Shown here: piece by piece, positions 41,098 through 49,401 of the stretch
How positions within the stretch are numbered: the first letter of the stretch is position 1
Layout: each line of letters begins with the position of its first letter
Assembly: GCA_016710465.1 (NCBI GenBank)
Contig: JADJVS010000014.1
Location: forward strand, 1,302,001 to 1,366,000
Direction of reading: 5' to 3'
Source of the DNA: Sulfuritalea sp.
Lineage (GTDB): Bacteria; Pseudomonadota; Gammaproteobacteria; Burkholderiales; Rhodocyclaceae
DNA length: 64,000 nucleotides
Notes under the pieces: generated by a model
Database searches by the model: none
Told to the model about the DNA's origin: nothing
What the model saw: only the letters and a program-made list of their open reading frames with translations
Translations under genes and position numbers: made by a program

Positions 41098-42606
41098 GTG
41101 ATCAACGTGGGCATGTTGGCCAAGATCAGGCGGATGCACATCCGCGACGGAGTACCGCTGAGAGAGATTGCACGGCGCACCGGATTATCGAGAAACACCA
41201 TACGGCACTGGCTGCGGCAGGTCGATGTGACCGAGCCGAAGTATCCCGAGAAACAGGTCAAGAGCATCGTCGATCCGTGGGCGGATCAACTGCGGCAATG
41301 GTTGCAGGGCGACAGCCATCGCCTCAAACGGGAGCGACGGACCGCGAAAGTGCTCTATCAGGCGATTCGCGCCCAAGGCTACCCCGGCAGCTACAACCGG
41401 GTCAGCCACTTCGTCCGGCGCTGGAAGGAAGAAGCCGCCGCCAGCCCGAAGCGAAGTGCCTACGTCCCCTGACCTTCGCGCTGGGTGAAGCCTTTCAGTT
41501 CGACTGGAGCGTCGAGTACGTCTTCGTCGGCGGACTGCGGCGGCGGCTGGAAGTCGCCCATACCAAGCTGTGCGCCAGCCGTGCCTTCTGGATGACCGCC
41601 TACCCCGGGCAAAGCCACGAAATGCTGTTCGACGCCCATGCCCGGGCCTTTGCCGCCTTCAATGGCATTCCGCGCCGCGCATCTACGACAATATGAAGAC
41701 CGCCGTCGACAAGGTGGGCGCGGCAAGGAACGCGACGTCAATCCGCGCTTCTTCGCCATGTGTGGCCATTACCTGTTCGACCCGGAATTCTGCAACCGGG
41801 CCGCCGGTTGGGAGAAAGGCATCGTCGAGAAGAACGTCCAGGATCGGCGTCGGCAGATCTGGCAGGCCGCCGGCGAGCGACGCTGGGCCAACCTGGAGGA
41901 ACTCAACGACTGGGTCGGCCAGGAATGCAGGACGGCCTGGGAGGCGATGGCGCATCCCGAATGGCCGGAACTGACCCTTGCCGACCTGCTCCAGGACGAG
42001 CAATTGCAGATGATGCCCAACCCGCGACCCTTTGACGGCTACGTCGAGAAGCCGATCCGGGTATCGAGCACCGCCCTGATTCATTTCCAGCGCAACCGCT
42101 ACAGCGTTCCCAGCGACTGCGCCCACCGCGTCATCAGTCTGCGCATCTATCCGGCCGAACTCCGCCTGGTGGCCGACGGCGTCGAGGTCGCCCGGCATGA
42201 ACGCAGTTTCGAGCGGCACCAGACCTATTACGACTTCCGGCATTACATCGGCGTGATCGAGCGCAAACCCGGCGCGCTCAGGAACGGCGCGCCCTTTGCC
42301 GACATGCCCGAACCCTTGCTGGTCTTGCAGCGGCATCTGCTCAAACAGACGGGCGGCGACCGGGTGATGGCCGACGTCCTGGCTGCCATCCCGCGGCATG
42401 GCCTGGACGGCGTGGTGGTTGCCGCCGAACTGGCACTCGAATCCGGACGTCCGAGCGGCGAGCATGTGTTGAACGTGCTGGCGCGGCTCAAGGGACAGGC
42501 CATGACGCCACCGGCTATCGAGACGCCACTGTCGGTCAGCGAAGAGCCGGTGGCCAATGTCCATCGCTATGACCATCTGCGCATGGAGGCCGGTGATGTC
42601 CGTTGA
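41098..42606 (+). pseudogene. istA: IstA transposase of IS21 family, multiply frameshifted
   Basis: The N-terminal HTH part (LREIARRTGLSRNTIRHWL) is in frame 1 up to about 41455. The catalytic start with FQFDWS is in frame 3 (to about 41685). The second-Asp segment RIYDNMKTAVDKVG is in frame 2 (about 41685-41725). The remainder, including GWEKGIVEKNVQ with the catalytic Glu, is in frame 1 again to the stop. At least three frame changes are needed, so the transposase should be inactive unless the sequence has errors. Joined up, the length would be about 500 residues, normal for IstA. Confidence 0.85.
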
Positions 42607-43408
42607 ACTCATGGCGCGCCTGAAGGCGCTCAAGCTGCACGGCATGGCGCAGTGCTGGCCGGAACTGATGGCCAAGGCACGGCACAGCGATCTGCCCCCG
42701 GAAGCCTGGATGAACGAGTTGCTGGCGGCAGAATCGGCGGAGCGTGAGGTCCGCTCGATTGCCTACCAGATGACGGCGGCCAAGTTTCCGGCACATCGGG
42801 ATCTGGCCGGCTTTGACTTCACCCAGTCGCGTGTGGACGCAGCACTGATCCAGCGCCTGCATGGCGGCGAATTCATCGAAGCCGCGCACAATATCGTCTT
42901 CATCGGCGGCCCCGGGACCGGGAAGACGCATCTGGCCACCGCCATCGGCATCGAGGCGATCCAGAAGCAGGGGCGCCGTGTCCGCTTCTTCTCGACGGTG
43001 GAACTCGTCAATGCGCTGGAACATGAGAAAGCCAGCGGCCGGCAGGGGCAGCTCGCCTATCGCATGATGTACGTCGATCTGGTCGTTCTTGACGAGTTGG
43101 GCTATCTGCCCTTCAGTCAGGCGGGTGGCGCCTTGCTGTTCCATCTGCTCTCAAAGCTCTACGAGCACACCAGCGTGGCGATCACGACCAATCTGTCCTT
43201 CACCGAATGGGCCAGTGTGTTTGGCGATGCCAAGATGACGACGGCGCTACTGGACCGGCTGACCCATCATTGCCATATCGTCGAGACCGGCAATGAGTCC
43301 TGGCGCTTCAAAACGAGTTCGGCCAGGCTGCAGCCTGGCCGAACTCGTTCTTCCAAACCGAAAGGAGAGAAATCCCCGGAAACCGAACCTGCAAACGACC
43401 GCGCATAG
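42596..43408 (+). CDS. istB: IstB ATPase helper protein of IS21
   Basis: This 270-residue AAA+ ATPase of the DnaC/IstB type has Walker A GGPGTGKTHLA, Walker B VVLDELGYLPF, and the sensor region AITTNLSF. It helps IstA choose target DNA. It overlaps the istA stop by 11 bases, the usual IS21 arrangement. The frame is intact. Its last 35 or so residues are basic and Pro-rich, encoded by DNA that contains a 38-bp perfect palindrome. Confidence 0.92.
   Translation: MSVELMARLKALKLHGMAQCWPELMAKARHSDLPPEAWMNELLAAESAEREVRSIAYQMTAAKFPAHRDLAGFDFTQSRVDAALIQRLHGGEFIEAAHNIVFIGGPGTGKTHLATAIGIEAIQKQGRRVRFFSTVELVNALEHEKASGRQGQLAYRMMYVDLVVLDELGYLPFSQAGGALLFHLLSKLYEHTSVAITTNLSFTEWASVFGDAKMTTALLDRLTHHCHIVETGNESWRFKTSSARLQPGRTRSSKPKGEKSPETEPANDRA
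43312..43349. repeat. 38-bp perfect palindrome at the 3' end of istB
   Basis: AACGAGTTCGGCCAGGCTG is followed at once by its reverse complement, giving 19 pairs with no spacer. It lies inside the istB coding sequence, 60 bases before the stop. It could act as a transcription block or be the remains of an inserted hairpin. Confidence 0.8.
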
Positions 43409-43481
43409 CTATACTGTGCGCATAAACCCGTGGGTCAGTTTTAGATGGAAACCCTGGGTCACATTTAGACGGTTACCAACA

Positions 43482-43488
43482 ACCAGGG
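43482..43488 (+). repeat. IS21 target-site duplication, right (ACCAGGG)
   Basis: This is a direct repeat of 40986-40992, immediately outside the element's CAACA end. Confidence 0.85.
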
Positions 43489-43545
43489 CGCCCGCCGTCA
43501 ATGGATTGCATCCCCGCTACGGACGCGGACAGATAGAATCGCCCG

Positions 43546-44322
43546 ATGCCCCGTTTTGCCGCGAACCTGTCCTTCCTGTTCACGGAGCGCCCTTTCCTGG
43601 AGCGTTTCGGCGCCGCACGGAGCGCGGGCTTTGCCGGCGTCGAATTCCACTTTCCCTACGCCTTCGATCGCGCCGCGCTGGCCGAGGTGGTACTGACCTC
43701 GGGCCTGGACGTGGTGCTGTTCAACCTGCCTGCCGGCGATTGGGCGGCGGGCGAACGCGGCATTGCCTGCCATCCGCGACGCATCGCCGAATTCCAGGAC
43801 GGGGTCGGCCTCGCCATCGACTACGCGAAGCTGCTGGGTTGCCCGCGCCTCAACTGCCTGGCCGGGATCGCGCCGCCGCAGGTGGATGCGGACAGGGCGC
43901 GCGAAACCCTGGTCGAAAACCTGCGTTTCGCCGCTGCCGTGACGCAGCGCGCCGGCATCGAATTGCTGGTCGAGCCGCTCAACACGCGCGACACGCCGGG
44001 CTTCCTGGTGGCCACCAGCCATGCCGCACTAGCCGTGATCGAGCAGGCAGGCCTCGCTAACCTGAAGCTGCAGTACGACATCTACCACGCCCAGGTCATG
44101 GAAGGCGATCTGGCGCGCAGCCTGCGCGAGAAGCTGCCGCGCATCGGCCACGTCCAACTCGCCGACAACCCGGGGCGCAACGAGCCTGGCACCGGCGAGA
44201 TCAATTTTCCTTTCCTGCTTGACGATCTCGACCGCATTGGTTATGCCGGATGGGTAGGCTGCGAATACAAGCCGAGCGGACGCAGCGAAGACAGTTTCGC
44301 CTGGATGGCCCGCTGGAGATGA
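43546..44322 (+). CDS. hyi: hydroxypyruvate isomerase
   Basis: This 258-residue TIM-barrel enzyme of the AP-endonuclease-2/xylose isomerase superfamily has ELLVEPLN (metal-binding Glu), YDIYHAQVMEGD, and GHVQLADNPGRNEPGTGEI, the Hyi signature. It converts hydroxypyruvate to tartronate semialdehyde in the cytoplasm. Length is normal. The stop overlaps the next ATG. It starts 57 bases downstream of the IS21 target duplication, so its native promoter may have been separated or replaced by the insertion. Confidence 0.92.
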   Translation: MPRFAANLSFLFTERPFLERFGAARSAGFAGVEFHFPYAFDRAALAEVVLTSGLDVVLFNLPAGDWAAGERGIACHPRRIAEFQDGVGLAIDYAKLLGCPRLNCLAGIAPPQVDADRARETLVENLRFAAAVTQRAGIELLVEPLNTRDTPGFLVATSHAALAVIEQAGLANLKLQYDIYHAQVMEGDLARSLREKLPRIGHVQLADNPGRNEPGTGEINFPFLLDDLDRIGYAGWVGCEYKPSGRSEDSFAWMARWR

Positions 44323-45608
44323 GCTACCTGCACCAGCGCGCCCTGCTGCGCGACCTCTTCGATGCCGCCGTCGGCGCCGCCGACCCCGCGCACTGCCTTG
44401 CGCCCTGGCTGCCCGATCCGCCCAAGGGGCGCACGGTGGTGGTCGGCGCGGGCAAGGGAGCCGCCGCCATGGCGCGCGCCGTCGAGACGCATTGGCGCGG
44501 CGATGTCGGGCAACTGTCCGGCATCGTCGTCACGCGCTATGGCCATGGCGTGCCGACCAGTCGCATCGAGGTCGTCGAGGCCGCGCATCCGACACCGGAT
44601 GCCGCCGGGCAGAAGGCAGCGCAACGCCTGCTGCAGGCGGTGCAGGGGCTGGGCGCGGATGACCTGGTGCTGGTGCTGCTGTCAGGTGGCGGCTCGGCCT
44701 TGCTGGCGGCGCCGATCGACGCCATCACCCTGGACGAAAAGCGCGCGCTGACCAAGGCGCTGCTGGCCTGCGGCGCCAACATTGCCGAGATCAACTGCGT
44801 GCGCAAGCACCTCTCGACCATCAAGGGCGGTCGCTTGGCGCTGGCGGCGGCGCCGGCGCGCGTGGTCACCCTGGCGATTTCCGATGTGCCGGGGGATGAC
44901 TTGTCGACCATCGCTTCGGGGCCGACGGTGCCCGATTCGACCACCTGCGCTGATGCGTTGGAGGTTGTCGATCGTTATGGCATTGCCCTGCCGGCAGCGG
45001 CGCGCGCGGCGCTGGAAAGCGGTGCCACGGAATCGCCCAAACCGGGCGATCCCGGCTTTGCGCGCTGCGAGTCGCACATCGTCGCCACGGCTCAGGGTTC
45101 GCTCGCGGCAGCGGCCGAGCTGGCGCGCCGCCAGGGGCTTACGCCGCTGGTGCTGGGCGACGCCATCGAAGGCGAAGCGCGCGAAGTGGCCCGGGTGCTG
45201 GGCGGTATCGCCGTCTCCTGCGCGGATCATGGCGTGCCCCTGCGCGGACCCTGCGTGCTGCTTTCAGGCGGGGAAACCACGGTGACGGTGAAGGGCAGGG
45301 GGCGTGGAGGGCGCAACCTCGAGTTCCTGCTTGGGCTGGCGCTGGCGCTGAACGGTCATCCACGCGTCCATGCCATTGCCGCCGACACCGACGGCATCGA
45401 CGGCTCGGAAGACAACGCCGGCGCGCTGCTGCTGCCGGATACGCCGACGCGAGCCGCGGCCGCCGGAATTGATTTGCGCGCCCGCCTCGCCGACAATGAC
45501 GGCCACGGCGTGTTCTCCGCGCTTGGCGACCTCGTCGTCACCGGGCCGACGCGCACCAACGTCAATGATTTCAGGGCCATCCTGATCGAAGCGGAAGACC
45601 AGCCATGA
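44319..45608 (+). CDS. ttuD: glycerate 2-kinase (MOFRL family)
   Basis: This 429-residue protein has an N-terminal DUF4147/GckA domain (VVGAGKGAAAMARAVE, LLSGGGSALLAAP, KHLSTIKGGRLA) and a C-terminal MOFRL domain (LLSGGETTVTVKGRGRGGRN and ADTDGIDGSEDNAGA). It phosphorylates D-glycerate to 2-phosphoglycerate. With hyi and glycolate oxidase it forms a route from C2 acids into glycolysis; the carboligase and semialdehyde reductase steps are not in this window. It overlaps both neighbours by four bases. Confidence 0.92.
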   Translation: MSYLHQRALLRDLFDAAVGAADPAHCLAPWLPDPPKGRTVVVGAGKGAAAMARAVETHWRGDVGQLSGIVVTRYGHGVPTSRIEVVEAAHPTPDAAGQKAAQRLLQAVQGLGADDLVLVLLSGGGSALLAAPIDAITLDEKRALTKALLACGANIAEINCVRKHLSTIKGGRLALAAAPARVVTLAISDVPGDDLSTIASGPTVPDSTTCADALEVVDRYGIALPAAARAALESGATESPKPGDPGFARCESHIVATAQGSLAAAAELARRQGLTPLVLGDAIEGEAREVARVLGGIAVSCADHGVPLRGPCVLLSGGETTVTVKGRGRGGRNLEFLLGLALALNGHPRVHAIAADTDGIDGSEDNAGALLLPDTPTRAAAAGIDLRARLADNDGHGVFSALGDLVVTGPTRTNVNDFRAILIEAEDQP

Positions 45609-47107
45609 ACCAGCGAGAACACTCTGCCGATGTCGCCCAGGACTTTTCCGGCATCGATCGCGCCGCATTGGTCGCCGAACTGTCGCGCCTCCTGCCGGCC
45701 TCCTCGCTGCTCCACGTCGAGGAGGACCTCAAGCCCTACGAGTGCGACGGGCTGTCCGCCTACCACCAGTTGCCGGTGGCCGTTGCCCTGCCCGAGACCG
45801 AGGCGCAGGTCGTTGCCGTGCTCAAGGCCTGCGCCTCCGCCGGCGTGCCGATCGTGCCGCGCGGCGCCGGCACCGGGCTGTCGGCCGGCGCGCTGCCGCA
45901 TCCGCAGGGCGTGGTGCTGAGCCTGGCGAAGATGAAACGCATCCTCCATGTCGATCCCGTGGCGCGCGTCGCCGTGGTCCAACCCGGCGTGCGCAACCAG
46001 GCCATCTCCGAGGCGGCGGCACCGCTCGGGCTCTATTACGCCCCCGATCCGAGCTCGCAGATCGCCTGCTCCATCGGCGGCAACGTCGCCGAGAATTCCG
46101 GCGGCGTGCATTGCCTGAAGTACGGCCTGACGCTGCACAACGTGTTGCGCGTGCGCGCCGTGATGATGAGCGGAGATGTGGTCGAATTCGGTAACCATGC
46201 GCTGGATGCGCCGGGCTACGACCTGCTGGCGCTGGCCATCGGTTCCGAGGGCATGCTGGCCGTGGTTACCGAAGTCACGGTCAAGCTGGTGCCCAAGCCG
46301 GAGATGGCCCAGGTGATCATGGCCAGCTTTGACGATGTCATGAAGGCGGGCGAGGCCGTGGCGGCGGTGATCGCCGCCGGCATCATTCCGGCCGGGCTGG
46401 AGATGATGGACAAGCCGGCCACCGCCGCCGTCGAACCTTACGTCAAGGCGGGTTACGACCTGAATGCCGCAGCCATCCTGCTCTGCGAATCCGACGGCAC
46501 GGCGGAAGAAGTCGCCGAGGAAATCAGCCGCATGAAGGCGGTGCTGGAAACCAGCGGCGCCACCGAAGTCCGCGTATCGCAGTCGGAAGCCGAGCGCCTG
46601 CGCTTCTGGGCCGGGCGCAAAGCGGCATTTCCCGCCGCCGGGCGCATTTCGCCCGACTATTACTGCATGGACGGCACCATCCCGAGGAAGCGCCTCGGCG
46701 AAATGCTGATGGCGATTGCGGCGATGGAAAAGAAATACGGCCTGCGCTGCATCAACGTCTTCCATGCCGGCGACGGCAACCTGCATCCGCTGATCCTTTA
46801 CGACGCGAATGTGCCCGGCGAGCTTGAACGCACCGAGGCCTTCGGCGCCGAGATTCTCAAGCTGTCGGTGGACCTCGGCGGCACCATCACCGGCGAGCAC
46901 GGCGTCGGCTATGAAAAGATCAATTCCATGTGCGACCAGTTCGGCAGCGACGAGCTGCGCCTGTTCCATGCAGTCAAGCGCGCCTTCGACCCGCAGGGCC
47001 TGCTGAACCCGGAAAAGGGCGTGCCGACGCTGCATCGCTGCGCCGAGTTCGGCCGCATGCATGTGCATGGCGGCAACCTCAAGTTCCCCGAACTGGAGCG
47101 GCTGTGA
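45605..47107 (+). CDS. glcD: glycolate oxidase subunit GlcD (FAD-linked)
   Basis: This 500-residue protein belongs to the FAD-linked oxidase family. The FAD-binding domain shows VPIVPRGAGTGLSAGA and CSIGGNVAENSGGVHCLKYG; the C-terminal domain has FHAGDGNLHPLI and GTITGEHGVGYEK. It oxidises glycolate (or D-lactate) to glyoxylate with GlcE and GlcF as partner subunits at the membrane. ATG 45605 overlaps the kinase stop. The length matches GlcD proteins. Confidence 0.94.
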   Translation: MNQREHSADVAQDFSGIDRAALVAELSRLLPASSLLHVEEDLKPYECDGLSAYHQLPVAVALPETEAQVVAVLKACASAGVPIVPRGAGTGLSAGALPHPQGVVLSLAKMKRILHVDPVARVAVVQPGVRNQAISEAAAPLGLYYAPDPSSQIACSIGGNVAENSGGVHCLKYGLTLHNVLRVRAVMMSGDVVEFGNHALDAPGYDLLALAIGSEGMLAVVTEVTVKLVPKPEMAQVIMASFDDVMKAGEAVAAVIAAGIIPAGLEMMDKPATAAVEPYVKAGYDLNAAAILLCESDGTAEEVAEEISRMKAVLETSGATEVRVSQSEAERLRFWAGRKAAFPAAGRISPDYYCMDGTIPRKRLGEMLMAIAAMEKKYGLRCINVFHAGDGNLHPLILYDANVPGELERTEAFGAEILKLSVDLGGTITGEHGVGYEKINSMCDQFGSDELRLFHAVKRAFDPQGLLNPEKGVPTLHRCAEFGRMHVHGGNLKFPELERL

Positions 47108-48159
47108 GCCACGGCGACCCGATCGAGGCCTTCCGCGCGCGCATCCTCGAGCGCAAGCCGCTGCGCATTCGTGGGGGCGGCAGCAAGGATTTCTACGGCG
47201 GCATGGCTGCGGGCGAACTGCTCGATACCCGCGGCCACGCCGGCATCGTCAATTACGAGCCGACCGAACTGGTGGTCACGGCGCGCTGCGGCACGCCCTT
47301 GGCGGAACTGGAGTCGGCGCTGGCGGCACGGCGACAGTGCCTCGCCTGCGAGCCGCCGCACTTCGGCGTCGCGACGGTCGGCGGCGCTGTGGCTGCCGGC
47401 CTGTCCGGGCCGCGCCGCGCGGCGGTGGGCAGCCTGCGCGATTTCGTCCTCGGCGTGAAGCTGATGGACGGCGAGGGGCGCGTCCATCGCTTCGGCGGCG
47501 AGGTGATGAAAAACGTCGCCGGCTTCGACGTCTCGCGCCTGGTTACGGGCAGCCTGGGTACGCTGGGCCTGATCCTCGAAGTTTCGCTCAAGGTCTTGCC
47601 GGTGACGCCCGGCGATGCCAGTCTGCGCTTCGAGATGCCGCAGGACAAGGCGCTCGAGGCCATGAATCGCTGGGCCGGCCAACCTTTGCCGCTGGTGGCC
47701 AGTTGCTGGCAGGACGGCGTCCTCACGCTGCGCCTGGCCGGCGCCCGGGCGGCGGTCGAGGCGGCCTGCGTCCGGCTGGGCGGGGCCGTCGTCGCCGATG
47801 CCGAGGCGCTTGTTTTTTGGCAGGGACTGCGCGAGCAGAGCGCGGATTTCTTTGGCGGCGAGGCTCCGTTGTGGCGGCTCTCGCTGCCATCGGTGGCGCC
47901 GCCGCTCGACCTGCCTGCGGCGATGCTGATCGAATGGGGCGGCGCGCAGCGCTGGATGCGCGGCGATGCCGATGCGGCACGCATGCGCGAAGTCGCCGTG
48001 CGTGCCGGCGGCCATGCCACGCTGTTCCGCGGTGGCGACAAGTCGGCCGGTGTGTTCGCGCTGCTGCCGCCGTCGTTGATGGAAGTCCACCGCCGGCTCA
48101 AGCAGAGCTTCGATCCCTACGGCGTGTTCAATCCAGGCCGGCTTTATCCGGAACTCTGA
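47104..48159 (+). CDS. glcE: glycolate oxidase subunit GlcE
   Basis: This 351-residue FAD-binding subunit begins at GTG 47104, overlapping the glcD stop. It has LRIRGGGSKDFYGG, PPHFGVATVGGAVAAGLSGPRR and VMKNVAGFDVSRL, all typical of GlcE, and ends FDPYGVFNPGRLYPEL. It pairs with GlcD. It carries copy F of the dispersed repeat at 47311, coding for ESALAARR. The stop shares a base with the glcF ATG. Confidence 0.93.
   Translation: MSHGDPIEAFRARILERKPLRIRGGGSKDFYGGMAAGELLDTRGHAGIVNYEPTELVVTARCGTPLAELESALAARRQCLACEPPHFGVATVGGAVAAGLSGPRRAAVGSLRDFVLGVKLMDGEGRVHRFGGEVMKNVAGFDVSRLVTGSLGTLGLILEVSLKVLPVTPGDASLRFEMPQDKALEAMNRWAGQPLPLVASCWQDGVLTLRLAGARAAVEAACVRLGGAVVADAEALVFWQGLREQSADFFGGEAPLWRLSLPSVAPPLDLPAAMLIEWGGAQRWMRGDADAARMREVAVRAGGHATLFRGGDKSAGVFALLPPSLMEVHRRLKQSFDPYGVFNPGRLYPEL
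47311..47334 (+). repeat. dispersed 24-bp repeat, copy F
   Basis: This copy matches GAGTCGGCGCT-N6-ACGGCGA inside glcE. It is read in the same frame as copy D at the end of the TPR protein gene (ESAL--RR), so coding constraint rather than a mobile repeat is possible for these two. Confidence 0.3.
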
Positions 48160-49401
48160 TGGAAACGCATCTCGCCGACTTCATCCGCAACACCAGTGCC
48201 GGCCGCGAGGCCGAGGAGATCCTGCGCCGCTGCGTGCACTGCGGGTTTTGCACCGCCACCTGTCCGACCTACCAGTTGCTGGGCGACGAACTCGACGGTC
48301 CGCGCGGGCGCATCTACCTGATCAAGCAGGTGCTCGAAGGCGCCGACGCCGACCGAGAAGACGCGGCTGCACCTCGACCGCTGCCTGACCTGCCGTTCCT
48401 GCGAGAGCACTTGTCCGTCCGGAGTGCATTACTCGCGCCTGCTCGACATCGGCCGCGAAGTGGTCGAGCACAAGGTGCCGCGCGGCGGGGTCGATGCCGT
48501 GATGCGCGGCGCGCTGAAGACCTTGCTGCCCCGCCCGACGCTGTTCGGCGCGGCAATGAAGCTGGGCCAGTCGGTGCGTTTGATGCTGCCGGGCGCGCTG
48601 CGCGCCAAGGTGCCGCCGCTTTCATCCGCCGGGCCGCGGCCGCGGCGCACGCATGCGCGGAAGGTGATCGCCCTGGCCGGCTGCGTGCAGCCCTCGATGT
48701 ATCCCAACATCAACGGCGCGACGGCCCGCGTGCTCGACAGACTGGGCATAGAAATGATCGAAGCCAGGGGTGCCGGCTGCTGCGGCGCGGTGCGCTTGCA
48801 CCTCAACGAGGCCGAAGGCGCGCGCGAGGACGCGCGGCGCAATATCGACGCCTGGTGGCCGCTGCTCGAGGCCGGCGCCGAGCATGTGGTGATCACGGCC
48901 TCGGGTTGCGGTACCCAGGTGGTCGACTACGCCCACCTGCTGCAGGAGGACCCGGACTACGCGACCAAGTCGGCGCGCGTGGTGCTGGCGACGCGCGATG
49001 TCAGCGAAGTTCTCATTGCCGAAGTCGATGCGCTGAAAAGCTTGCTGCAGGCCTGCCCGCCCTTGCCGGAGGGCGAGCGCCTGTTGGCGTTTCACTCCCC
49101 CTGCAGCCTGCAGCACGGACTCAAGATTCGCGGCACGATCGAGACCCTGCTGACCGCTGCGGGCTACACGCTGACGCCGGTGGCGGATTCGCATCTGTGC
49201 TGCGGCTCGGCGGGCACCTACTCGGTGCTGCAGCCGGAAATTTCCCAACGCCTGCAGGCGAACAAGTTGCACGCACTGACCGCAGGGCGTCCGGCGGCCA
49301 TCGCCAGTGCCAACGTCGGCTGCATCGGCCACCTTGGCGGCGTGGCCGAGATACCCGTGCGACACTGGATCGAGCTGATCGACGCGCGACTTTCGGCATG
49401 A
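48159..49401 (+). pseudogene. glcF: glycolate oxidase iron-sulfur subunit GlcF, single frameshift
   Basis: The N-terminal part has the first ferredoxin motif CVHCGFCTATCP in the frame starting at ATG 48159. Near 48340-48355, in the repetitive GCCGACGCCGACC, the frame must shift to continue with PTEKTRLHLDRCLTCRSC and ESTCPSGVHYSRLL, the second cluster motif. The rest, with two CCG-type domains (GCCGAVRLH and LCCGSAGTYS), runs intact to 49401. One extra base, or two missing, explains it. All flanking genes are intact and the remaining sequence shows no decay, so a sequencing or assembly error is as likely as a real mutation. Confidence 0.85.

Larger units (their letters stand above)
40993..43481 (+). 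mobile_element. IS21-family insertion sequence
   Basis: The element is about 2489 bp and begins TGTTG and ends CAACA. Its ends are imperfect inverted repeats: ACCGTCCACAATTGACCCA on the left pairs with ACCGTCTAAATGTGACCCA read inward from the right. Each end has a second TGACCCAC copy (about 41045 and 43432), the multiple transposase sites usual in IS21. A 7-bp target duplication flanks it. It carries istA (broken) and istB. It sits in the divergent gap between cytochrome b561 and hyi, so no recognisable gene is cut. Confidence 0.88.

Noticed and set aside
45356..47068. A 570-codon minus-strand frame over glcD
   Set aside because: It is the complement of a full GlcD gene; the product is His/Gly/Gln-rich and featureless.
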